This document shows positions 6,268-12,717 of a stretch of DNA of 12,717 nucleotides, piece after piece. The stretch's first letter is position 1, and every line of letters starts with the position of its first letter. Both the position numbers and the translations under genes were made by a program. Under the pieces are notes generated by a model, which did not search any database, was not told the DNA's origin, and worked only from the letters and a program-made list of their open reading frames with translations. The DNA is from DASUFP01 sp036274495 (GTDB lineage: Bacteria; Bacteroidota; Bacteroidia; AKYH767-A; OLB10), in contig DASUFP010000054.1 of assembly GCA_036274495.1 (NCBI GenBank), positions 1-12,717 on the forward strand. The letters are read 5' to 3'.

Positions 6268-6299
6268 CAAAGTTACAAAATATATGTAACAACATACAA
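6268..6299 (-). promoter_or_regulatory. Bacteroidota-type promoter of the marR/FMN-reductase operon
   Basis: Read on the minus strand, TAACTTTG (6275-6268) matches the -7 consensus TAnnTTTG at every fixed position. TTG (6299-6297) lies 21 bases upstream as the -33 element. Transcription would begin a few bases after 6268, giving a short leader of roughly 10-15 bases before the ATG at 6250. The match and spacing are good, and the overlap with the palindrome at 6272-6290 supports a regulated promoter. Confidence 0.6.
6272..6290. promoter_or_regulatory. Palindromic MarR-type operator
   Basis: GTTACA (6272-6277) and TGTAAC (6285-6290) form a perfect inverted repeat around the 7-base AT-rich centre AAATATA. 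Total length is 19 bases, typical of a site for a MarR dimer. It sits between the -33 and -7 elements and covers the first half of the -7 box, so bound protein would block RNA polymerase. That the adjacent MarR protein binds it is inference from position and symmetry. Confidence 0.6.
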
Positions 6300-6366
6300 T
6301 TTACCTTGATTTTATTGAAACCGGAGGGATATTGGCTGTGAAAAAGCCTGGAATAGCCTTGAAAAA

Positions 6367-6810
6367 TCAGGCGAACTGCTCCTGTAAAAGCAGCTGCAGA
6401 TTTTCGGGAAGCACTTCCACCAGCTCTTTCATTTCATCGGCTGTTATATGCCGGCTGAGGACGACAAAAACGGCAACGATTGCATTCCGCACATCCGTTT
6501 TATTTGAAAAATCGCCGGCAGCGGAATTGTCATCCTCTTTTACAACTTCCGATATGATATCCGAAACGTGATCGAGTTGTTTAAAATTAAGTGAGACGTT
6601 CCAACCGTCAACATATACACTCTTTAGCGCCATTGGCAATTGCGCAATCAGATGAAACGATTCCTCAATTGTTAAACGATGGCGGAGGGCTCTCAACACC
6701 GACCGGGTCATACGGGCTGCCTTGTCGGTATCGTTAGTCTTAAGTTCACGGGCTACTTCATCTATAAAATCATAACCTTTACGGGCGTAGGAATAGAAAT
6801 GGAGGGACAT
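6367..6810 (-). CDS. DUF2267 domain-containing protein
   Basis: This 147-residue soluble protein belongs to the DUF2267 family by its core SVLRALRHRLTIEESFHLIAQLP (37-59) followed by VYVDGW (65-70). Function is not established for the family. The all-helical protein appears internally duplicated: the first half motif (VLRALRHRLTIEESFHLIAQLP, 38-59) is echoed by VFVVLSRHITADEMKELVEVLP (114-135). Both are a helix, an R-H-x-(I/L)-T turn and a second helix ending in LP. No signal peptide or membrane segment. It starts 56 bases downstream of the acyl-CoA dehydrogenase stop on the same strand and could be co-transcribed. TATATTTA around 6834-6827 is a weak -7-like match that could give it its own promoter. 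The marR promoter follows 68 bases downstream, and no clear terminator is seen between them. Confidence 0.82.
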   Translation of the reverse strand: MSLHFYSYARKGYDFIDEVARELKTNDTDKAARMTRSVLRALRHRLTIEESFHLIAQLPMALKSVYVDGWNVSLNFKQLDHVSDIISEVVKEDDNSAAGDFSNKTDVRNAIVAVFVVLSRHITADEMKELVEVLPENLQLLLQEQFA

Positions 6811-6866
6811 TTTAGGTGATTTTGCAGTAAATATAATGGATTTCTGCTTTTTAAATCGGGCAATGG

Positions 6867-8006
6867 TCAGGCAAGAATATCCCGGGCAATTACCAGTTTC
6901 TGAATTTCGGAAGTGCCTTCGCCGATAGTGCAGAGTTTTGAATCGCGGTAGAATTTTTCAACCGGAAAATCTTTGGTGTAACCATAGCCCCCAAAAATCT
7001 GGACTGCTTCAGTTGCTGCGCGCACACATACTTCGGAGGCATAGTATTTGGCAAACGCAGATTCCTTGGTCATTTTTTGCCCACGGTTTTTCAAATCGGC
7101 GGCCTGGAAAGTAAGTAACTCAGCAGCTTCGATTTCTGTCTCCATGTCGGCAAGTTTGAAAGCGATTGCCTGAAAAGATGAAATAGGTTTGCCAAACTGA
7201 TTCCTTTCTTTTGAATATTTTATAGATGCTTCAAGAGCACCCTTGGCAATTCCAAGTGACAATGCTGCGATGGAAATTCTTCCCCCATCGAGTACTTTCA
7301 TCGCCTGATAAAATCCTTCACCCTCTTTCCCCATCATATTTGATGCAGGAATTTTACAATCTTCAAAAATCATTTCTGCTGTTTCAGAGGCACGCATACC
7401 TAACTTGTTCTCTTTTTTTCCTCCGCGGAATCCGGGGGTACCCCTTTCAACAATAAATGCAGAGATCCCTTTTGAGTCGAGCAGTTCTCCTGTACGGGCC
7501 AGCACTACCGCAACATTGCCGCTTATACCATGCGTAATCCAGTTTTTGGCACCATTTAATACCCAGTTGTCACCCTCTTTTTTTGCAGTTACCTGCATTC
7601 GCATCGCATCACTTCCAGTATTGGCTTCCGTAAGACCCCACGCACCGATCCATTGACCGGATGCGAGTTTAGGAAGGTATTTCTTTTTTTGCTCCTCATT
7701 ACCGAATTGCAAAATATGTCCGGTACAAAGTGAATTATGGGCAGCCATCGACAAGCCGATTGAACCGCACACACGGGCCAGTTCAGTAATTGCGGTTACA
7801 TATTCAAAATATCCAAGACCGGCGCCACCGTATTCGGTGGGAACCAGCACTCCCATTAGTCCAAGCTCACCCAGTTTGTGGAAAATTTCAACAGGAAATT
7901 CCTGTGATTCGTCCCACTTCATAATATTCGGGCGGATATGTTTTTCGGCGAAATCGCGAACGGTTTGTGTAATGAGCTCCTGGTGTTCGTTGTTTTGAAA
8001 ATTCAT
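6867..8006 (-). CDS. Acyl-CoA dehydrogenase (short-chain type)
   Basis: This 379-residue flavoenzyme oxidises acyl-CoA thioesters to trans-2-enoyl-CoA in the cytoplasm, passing electrons to electron-transfer flavoprotein. All three domains are present. The N-terminal helical domain covers about 1-120. The central beta domain carries GLTEANTGSDA (124-134) and KNWITHG (154-160). The C-terminal helical domain carries SKERNQFGKPISSFQ (265-279), QIFGGYGYTKDFPVEKFYRD (336-355) and IGEGTSEIQ (361-369). Glu363 is at the catalytic-base position of short- and medium-chain enzymes; isovaleryl-CoA dehydrogenases place the base elsewhere. A butyryl-CoA-like or branched short-chain substrate is the best guess. 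Length is normal. It is 66 bases downstream of the helix-hairpin-helix gene. No ETF genes are adjacent, so a beta-oxidation cluster is not seen here. Confidence 0.94.
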   Translation of the reverse strand: MNFQNNEHQELITQTVRDFAEKHIRPNIMKWDESQEFPVEIFHKLGELGLMGVLVPTEYGGAGLGYFEYVTAITELARVCGSIGLSMAAHNSLCTGHILQFGNEEQKKKYLPKLASGQWIGAWGLTEANTGSDAMRMQVTAKKEGDNWVLNGAKNWITHGISGNVAVVLARTGELLDSKGISAFIVERGTPGFRGGKKENKLGMRASETAEMIFEDCKIPASNMMGKEGEGFYQAMKVLDGGRISIAALSLGIAKGALEASIKYSKERNQFGKPISSFQAIAFKLADMETEIEAAELLTFQAADLKNRGQKMTKESAFAKYYASEVCVRAATEAVQIFGGYGYTKDFPVEKFYRDSKLCTIGEGTSEIQKLVIARDILA

Positions 8007-8072
8007 AAGAAAGATGGTGGTTAGGTGATTCTGAGTAGGTTACAACAAAATAAGGGTGTGGTAAGCAAGCCT

Positions 8073-8960
8073 TTATTCTACTGCTAAATAAGGTGCAATT
8101 TTAAGATATATCTCCTCTTTTATCAAGGCAACATTCCGGATATCTTCGGGACGCTTAAAATTACCATGCGATTGCCGGTAAGCAGCCAACACCTTCACCA
8201 GTTTGTACGAAAGATAAGGATGACGAAGCGAATCGGAATTGATATTAATCGTATGTATCAGCAATCCATTCACTGTAACCAAATTGGAAAGAACCTTGTA
8301 GGCGCTGCTGTCAATGCCATACACTTCAAGTAATTGGGCGGTACTTATAAAACCTCCCAAGGCATCACGGTAGCGAATTATACGGTTGGCAAGTGTTGGT
8401 CCTATATAAGGAAGTGCTTCAAGCTGCGGTTCAGTTGCGCTGTTCAACTCGGTTTTTTCTTTTTGATAACTTTTGCGGTTCAGATGCTGAACCGGGACCT
8501 CATTTTTTGCCTGAATACGGATATAAGGTTCGAGTTTACGGTACAAATCATCGCCTATGACATAAATCTTCGAGAAATCTTCTTTCTTTTTAAAATTGCC
8601 TCCCTTCTCCCTGTAATGCATTACTGCGGAAGCCTGCTTTCCGGAGAGACCCAATAACTGAAGTTTAATTGCATCAGCGGTATTAGGATCGAATTCGAAA
8701 AGCGAATCCGGTTTTACGATACCATTCTTTTTGCTATCAAATCCCGAATGCGGATTTTGAATTTTTTTTTGGTTCATCTGTACAATAGTTGCCTGAAAAT
8801 CCGACAGATCAATTTCATCAGGTGTACGGATAAAGCTATCGTAATAAAGCCAGCTGATTTCAATGGCAACTATCAACAGCAACCAAAATGCGCCTCTGCG
8901 TTCACGGGTGGTAAATGTAAAATAGGAGGCAAGTGTCGAACGGAAAAATTTAAATGACAT
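8073..8960 (-). CDS. Membrane-anchored helix-hairpin-helix (ComEA-like) protein
   Basis: This 295-residue protein has one predicted transmembrane segment (about 24-40, FWLLLIVAIEISWLYY), with basic residues before it (TTRERR), so the remainder should face the periplasm. Three ComEA-type helix-hairpin-helix modules follow. The first runs 90-148 (DPNTADAIKLQLLGLS through YRKLEPYI), the second 171-230 (ELNSATEPQLEALPYIGPTLANRIIRYRD onward), and the third, more divergent, 238-294 (NINSDSLR through APYLAVE). Such modules bind DNA non-specifically; ComEA acts in DNA uptake. Here no comEC, pilus or other competence gene is adjacent, so a DNA-uptake role is only possible. A candidate promoter lies 30 bases upstream of the ATG. 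Confidence 0.85.
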   Translation of the reverse strand: MSFKFFRSTLASYFTFTTRERRGAFWLLLIVAIEISWLYYDSFIRTPDEIDLSDFQATIVQMNQKKIQNPHSGFDSKKNGIVKPDSLFEFDPNTADAIKLQLLGLSGKQASAVMHYREKGGNFKKKEDFSKIYVIGDDLYRKLEPYIRIQAKNEVPVQHLNRKSYQKEKTELNSATEPQLEALPYIGPTLANRIIRYRDALGGFISTAQLLEVYGIDSSAYKVLSNLVTVNGLLIHTININSDSLRHPYLSYKLVKVLAAYRQSHGNFKRPEDIRNVALIKEEIYLKIAPYLAVE

Positions 8961-8990
8961 GATGAAAAGTTAAAATGGAAAAGCATAATT

Positions 8991-9021
8991 CAAAATTGAA
9001 ACATTTTTTGGAAATTGTCAA
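8991..9021 (-). promoter_or_regulatory. Candidate promoter of the helix-hairpin-helix gene
   Basis: On the minus strand TTG (9021-9019) is followed after 20 bases by CAATTTTG (8998-8991), which differs from TAnnTTTG only in its first base. This spacing fits the Bacteroidota pattern, and the leader would be about 25 bases. It lies between the terminator at 9078-9113 and the ATG at 8960, as expected for a gene transcribed separately from the upstream ompA-like gene. Confidence 0.4.
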
Positions 9022-9077
9022 GTTCCTTTATGAAAGAACTATAGGAAACAATTCATTATTATGCTGAAACGTATTAT

Positions 9078-9113
9078 AAAAAAACAGGAGTTCCTAAGAA
9101 CTCCTGTTTTTTT
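9078..9113 (-). terminator. Strong intrinsic terminator after the OmpA-family gene
   Basis: A perfect 16-bp stem (9078-9093 with 9098-9113) closes a 4-base loop (CTAA). The core AACAGGAGTTC pairs with GAACTCCTGTT, and the outer pairs are an A-run and a T-run, so it can terminate in either direction. It lies 15 bases after the stop of the minus-strand OmpA-family gene, which it most likely serves. No plus-strand gene ends here. Confidence 0.9.
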
Positions 9114-9128
9114 ACGGTCTAAAACTAT

Positions 9129-11399
9129 TTACCGGATGGTAAACTCTACTCTTCTGTTTTTCTGTCTGCCTTCGGGAGTATCATTTGTGGCAACAGGTTT
9201 TGATTCACCATATCCTTTTGAAGTGATCCGGGATGCATCAACACCTTTTTTCACCAGATAATCTTTGGCGGCTTTTGCACGGCGCTGCGACAGTGCCATG
9301 TTGCTTGCATCGGAACCTACATTATCGGTATGTCCTTCAATTAACAACTTAAATGCAGGCTTATTATTCATCAGTTCAGCAAGTTTGTCAAGCGATTCAA
9401 ATGAAGAAGATTTAATAATCGATTTGCCCGTCTCGAATTGCAGGTTTTCAAACACCTTGTTGACAATTTCCTGTTCCTCGGCAGTTAGTTGCACAATTTC
9501 AGGTGCTGTTACCGGAGCAGCTACTTCAACCTTTACAGGGCATCCTTTGTTTGAGAGCGGTCCCGGAGCGAAGGGGCAATCATCTTTCGGATCAGGAATA
9601 CTGTCGTTATCACTATCAGGACAACCCTGGTAAATAAGCAATCCGGCAACGGTAGGGCAGTCGTCATCCAGGTCACGAAGTCCGTCACCATCGGTATCAG
9701 GACAACCGAAGAACTCAGCGATACCCGGAGTATCAGGGCATGTATCACGCATATCAATAATTCCGTCGCCATCACGGTCGGGGCAGCCATTTAAAGCAAC
9801 TAATCCTTTTACATCGGGGCATTCATCAATGGCATCCGGCACATCATCACCATCGCGGTCAGGACACCCTTCAAATTTCCAGAGTCCGGCAACATCAATG
9901 CATTTATCTTTTGCGTCGGAAACTTTATCACCATCCCTGTCAGCAGGTTTTGTTTTTCCGATAGACCATTTTAAACCGGCATAAAAATCCATGCCATACA
10001 TATCCTTAAGGCCTAACATTGTCCCCATTTTATCGGAACCTACAAAAAAGCTGGCTACACGAACTGCAAGTCCTATGCGCATATCGTTACCTGAATAATC
10101 CATATACGAAACAGGTAAGCTGACCTCGAGAACCGGAGACTCATACCGGGGCGTGAATGCCACCATCAGCGGTCTGTCAATACCCGGTCCGCTGTTTTGA
10201 AAACCATAAATCAAACTGGTGTTAATGTACCAGCGTTTCTGTACATTCCAGTCGACCTGCAAACTAAGTGCAGTTGGCAATGCCATCGTATATGACGTAC
10301 TTTGCAGTGAAGCGTTAGGGTCGCCATAAAAAATATTACTGAAAGTTGTGTCAAAGTCTGTGTTGTTTTCAAACTCGTCCTCACTCCAGTTAACATAATA
10401 GACAGGTGAATTGGTTTCCAGTTTAAATGCACCGGAGTTTTGATTGAATTTAATTTTGCCAACGTCCAGAAGAGAAGCGCCAAACCTGATTTTATACCTG
10501 TTAACTGTAGGATCAATACGCGTTTCGCCATCCATTTCGTATTGCCATGTAACCGGATCTTTTAAAATGTCATATGTAAATCCGATATCAAATCCGAATC
10601 CGTTGCCGTTAATAAAATCGCCATAACCATGTGCGTTTTTAAATGAATTGTAATCGGTGCGACCATATTCCCCATAAGAATGTTGACCTTCGGGCGAAAA
10701 TGCCATGGTATCGTTTTCGCCGGCCTGACTCTCATTTAATACATTATAGTAGGCATCTATGTTTTTTACATATCCCGAACCCACGCCCTGAAGCAGTTTC
10801 AGACTGACACCTCCGGACAAAGCCCCTTTATCGTTTTGTGTAAGTACAGTGGAGTAGGAGAGACCGTATTCGAGCCAGCTCAGTAAATTAAATTGAAATC
10901 CCTGCGCATGAAAGGTTTGTCCATGCAGTGGATCATACCCCAGACCTTCAACAGCATATTTTCCGACGTGCCCCTGTACGCCATCAGTAGTAATGTACGA
11001 TCTCGCGGCAGTTGTAATGGCAAACATGTGTTTGTTTTTAATGCTGAACATTACCGAGGGGCCCATAAAGGTTTGTCCGAAGGCAAGACTGTAGGTTTCA
11101 TCTTTTTCATTTATTTTAAACACGTCGAGGTAATCTTTATTTTCAGCTTTGTCTGAAATGGTTCCGAATCCGAAAAATTTAAGATCCTCTTTGGGAATAT
11201 ACATGAAATCATTTTCAAATGTGATACCCCAGCTGATCAGATTAATATCTGTATTTAACCTGCTGTTTGCCATCAGTGCGGGATTCAGTCCCAGTGTTTG
11301 TAGTCCGCCGTAATTGCTGGGGCGGATTCCCAGCATTTCCTGTGCATGTGTCCACTGGACAATAGACAGAAAACCGAATAAGATCAGTAGCCTTTTCAT
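9129..11399 (-). CDS. DUF5723 / thrombospondin type 3 repeat / OmpA-family outer-membrane protein
   Basis: This 756-residue envelope protein begins with a signal peptide (1-19, ...QWTHA before Gln20). Residues about 25-480 form a predicted beta-barrel resembling DUF5723 proteins, with the usual SNYGGLQTLGLNPALMANS near the start. Residues 487-621 hold five or so calcium-binding TSP3-type repeats (DRDGD..., each ending GCP). Residues about 645-756 are an OmpA C-terminal domain with EGHTDNVGSDASNMALSQRR (688-707). Asp692 and Arg707 are in the positions that bind the peptidoglycan diaminopimelate. The protein should therefore tie the outer membrane to the cell wall. The TSP3 stretch is a typical stalk in Bacteroidota OmpA proteins. 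It has its own transcription unit: a 140-base upstream gap with no strong promoter match, a small hairpin (11433-11449) in the presumed leader, and a strong terminator after the stop. Confidence 0.9.
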   Translation of the reverse strand: MKRLLILFGFLSIVQWTHAQEMLGIRPSNYGGLQTLGLNPALMANSRLNTDINLISWGITFENDFMYIPKEDLKFFGFGTISDKAENKDYLDVFKINEKDETYSLAFGQTFMGPSVMFSIKNKHMFAITTAARSYITTDGVQGHVGKYAVEGLGYDPLHGQTFHAQGFQFNLLSWLEYGLSYSTVLTQNDKGALSGGVSLKLLQGVGSGYVKNIDAYYNVLNESQAGENDTMAFSPEGQHSYGEYGRTDYNSFKNAHGYGDFINGNGFGFDIGFTYDILKDPVTWQYEMDGETRIDPTVNRYKIRFGASLLDVGKIKFNQNSGAFKLETNSPVYYVNWSEDEFENNTDFDTTFSNIFYGDPNASLQSTSYTMALPTALSLQVDWNVQKRWYINTSLIYGFQNSGPGIDRPLMVAFTPRYESPVLEVSLPVSYMDYSGNDMRIGLAVRVASFFVGSDKMGTMLGLKDMYGMDFYAGLKWSIGKTKPADRDGDKVSDAKDKCIDVAGLWKFEGCPDRDGDDVPDAIDECPDVKGLVALNGCPDRDGDGIIDMRDTCPDTPGIAEFFGCPDTDGDGLRDLDDDCPTVAGLLIYQGCPDSDNDSIPDPKDDCPFAPGPLSNKGCPVKVEVAAPVTAPEIVQLTAEEQEIVNKVFENLQFETGKSIIKSSSFESLDKLAELMNNKPAFKLLIEGHTDNVGSDASNMALSQRRAKAAKDYLVKKGVDASRITSKGYGESKPVATNDTPEGRQKNRRVEFTIR

Positions 11400-11539
11400 G
11401 TTAATGGTAATTAGGTTGGAAAAATTGTGTGGTTAGGATTTACTCCTAAAAATAAAAGAAATGTTTTTGAATAAAAAAGGATAAATTAAATTTTTATTCA
11501 AAACATCGTTTTATGCAATAAAAAAACAGCTATTACAAC
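11400..11539. other. Intergenic leader region of the OmpA-family gene
   Basis: This AT-rich gap separates the LolA-like stop from the OmpA-family start. A 6-bp stem (TTAGGA 11433-11438 with TCCTAA 11444-11449) with a 5-base loop would lie in the 5' leader. No full match to the Bacteroidota -7 element was found, although several T-rich near matches exist. No convincing terminator for the LolA-like gene is visible, so read-through into the ompA-like gene is possible. Confidence 0.4.
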
Positions 11540-12247
11540 CTATTTGTCCGAAAAGGGAACCAGGCCTTTTCCCTGATTAATGATGTACTTCAGATAATGA
11601 ATGATAACGGTGCCTCTGGTATTCCTGCCACCTTTTGAGGATTTCGGGTCCTTATTATTAAAATCACCCGTTAATCCTAATGGTATTTCATTTTTTCTGA
11701 GATCAAAATTAAAGACGATGGCATCCGGCAGATCATATTCGGCTGCCGTGGGGGGAAAGCTGAAGTTCATTTCAAAAGTACCCTGACTGCGTGTTGTGCT
11801 TTCGAGTCGACGTATGACTTTTCTGTTTTTATCAATCCAAAGTTTTGAGATGAGAATATCATCAGTATCGTCTTTAGGAATTACTTTAATAACATAAACC
11901 GGAATTCCGTTTAATTCTTCTTCACCTGAATACAAGGCGGTAAAGTCGCCGGTAAAAAGTTGATTGGGTGAAAAGTTCATTCCCTTTTTAGGGAGCAATG
12001 AAAAGCCATCGGTTTTAACTTTTACTTTATCGGGCTGAGCAAACCATGCTGTACCTGTTTTAACGGGTATTTTAATAAAATCAACATCTACCTTTATGGT
12101 AATGGACGCTTCGTAATCTTTTATTTTCAGAAATTTACCTTGGACTTCATCCAATATTTTATTTGCATCGGGTTCTTGCGATAAGCTGGTAACGGGCCAT
12201 AATACAATAGCAAGCAAGCCGATTATGTAATAGTTTAATTGTTTCAT
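11540..12247 (-). CDS. LolA-like outer-membrane lipoprotein carrier / sorting protein
   Basis: This 235-residue periplasmic protein has a signal peptide (about 1-23, IIGLLAIVLWPVTSLS before Gln24). The rest has the strand pattern of the LolA/LolB-type lipid-binding half-barrel: KFLKIKDYEASITIKVDV (38-55), GTAWFAQPDKVKVKTDGF (65-82), then LYSGEEELNGIPVYVIKVIP (105-124) and KLWIDKNRKVIRRLES (135-150). LolA carries lipoproteins from the inner-membrane LolCDE complex to the outer membrane. This member is a relative by fold, and its cargo is unknown. Its ATG overlaps the stop of the upstream ABC permease by 4 bases (ATGA), so the two are translationally coupled and probably act together. The C-terminal tail, from about 195 on, is charged and longer than in classic LolA. 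Confidence 0.72.
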   Translation of the reverse strand: MKQLNYYIIGLLAIVLWPVTSLSQEPDANKILDEVQGKFLKIKDYEASITIKVDVDFIKIPVKTGTAWFAQPDKVKVKTDGFSLLPKKGMNFSPNQLFTGDFTALYSGEEELNGIPVYVIKVIPKDDTDDILISKLWIDKNRKVIRRLESTTRSQGTFEMNFSFPPTAAEYDLPDAIVFNFDLRKNEIPLGLTGDFNNKDPKSSKGGRNTRGTVIIHYLKYIINQGKGLVPFSDK

Positions 12248-12717
12248 GAAAGGATATCCTTCTTTTTAAAATGCCAGATCGCTATGCTAACAAATAACAG
12301 GGTGTGGAAGTTTAAAATCAAAAACGAATTCAAAATAGCAGATTTGTTCAATGGACTTTCAAAGAATAATTTCCAGTCGCTCATATAATTCGTGAACAGA
12401 AAGGGATCCATTGCATTGAACAGTGAAAGATCGATTGCGGAAATAACGATAAATGAAATTATGACTGTCATTGTTAACACAATCGGTCCAATGGAATTGT
12501 CGGCAAATACCGAAAACATAAAGGAAAGAGCGGCTACCGTCCACATGGCCACCAATCCAAAACCAAATGCTGCAGCCAACCTCCAAAGAACATCCGATTC
12601 ATTAAAGATATATACGGTATTGCGCACCACTGCCAAATCGCCGGTTCCCATAATGGTTATTCCTATAACGAGACTCACCAGCGCCATGCAAAATATGAGC
12701 AGACCTGTGTAAATCAT
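12244..12717 (-). CDS. ABC-2 type transporter permease, partial (C-terminal part)
   Basis: The gene runs off the right edge, so the N-terminal part is missing; the Met at the edge may be internal. The visible 157 residues have four hydrophobic segments (about 4-23, 45-70, 76-100 and 132-150). They end with WHFKKKDILS, a typical charged tail of ABC-2 permeases in which the last membrane helix is followed by a K/R-K-D-I motif. It would form the inner-membrane channel of an ABC exporter, with the ATPase expected beyond the edge. The stop codon overlaps the start of the LolA-like gene by 4 bases, suggesting an export-linked envelope system. Substrate unknown. Confidence 0.8.
   Translation of the reverse strand: MIYTGLLIFCMALVSLVIGITIMGTGDLAVVRNTVYIFNESDVLWRLAAAFGFGLVAMWTVAALSFMFSVFADNSIGPIVLTMTVIISFIVISAIDLSLFNAMDPFLFTNYMSDWKLFFESPLNKSAILNSFLILNFHTLLFVSIAIWHFKKKDILS

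Noticed and set aside
9021..9040. Imperfect hairpin AGTTC...GAACT upstream of the helix-hairpin-helix gene as an operator
   Set aside because: Only five base pairs with a mismatch next to them, in AT-rich DNA; no regulator is nearby to suggest a match.
8751..9060. Plus-strand open frames opposite the helix-hairpin-helix gene start
   Set aside because: They lie antisense to a gene with clear domains and have no domain pattern of their own.

Overview
The window looks like chromosomal DNA from a member of the Bacteroidota (Flavobacteriia, Sphingobacteriia or Chitinophagia-like; the sequence does not settle the class). Pointers are a protein with a C-terminal type IX secretion (T9SS) sorting domain, a TonB-dependent receptor with an N-terminal carboxypeptidase-regulatory-like domain, a DUF5723/TSP3/OmpA outer-membrane fusion, signal peptides ending in Ala-x-Ala-Gln style, and promoters that fit the Bacteroidota pattern (-33 TTG, -7 TAnnTTTG).

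Layout. Bases 1-335 hold no gene but carry the first copy of a 65-bp repeat and several hairpins. Bases 336-1823 (+) encode a secreted T9SS cargo protein. Bases 1824-2513 are a repeat-rich non-coding stretch: a heptad array, a GC-rich perfect palindrome, a 10-bp inverted repeat and the second exact copy of the 65-bp repeat. Bases 2514-5241 (+) are a probable two-gene operon, an EVE-domain protein followed 10 bp later by a TonB-dependent receptor. From 5274 to the right edge all genes are on the minus strand. In transcription order from the right they are an ABC-2 permease (5' part missing) overlapping a LolA-like carrier by 4 bp; a large OmpA/DUF5723 protein with a strong terminator; a membrane-anchored helix-hairpin-helix protein; an acyl-CoA dehydrogenase; a DUF2267 protein; and a marR-type regulator overlapping an NADPH-dependent FMN reductase by 1 bp.

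How they work together. Most of the window is envelope and housekeeping biology: outer-membrane uptake (TonB receptor), periplasmic carrier plus ABC permease, an OmpA-type peptidoglycan anchor, and fatty or branched-chain acyl-CoA oxidation. The MarR/FMN-reductase pair is a compact regulated unit with a visible operator over its promoter.

I see no CRISPR array, transposase, phage gene, tRNA, rRNA or recognisable defence island. The least explained part is the left 2.5 kb, where a T9SS cargo gene with an internal GC island sits between two identical 65-bp repeats and other short structured repeats. No previously undescribed multi-gene system can be claimed from this sequence alone.
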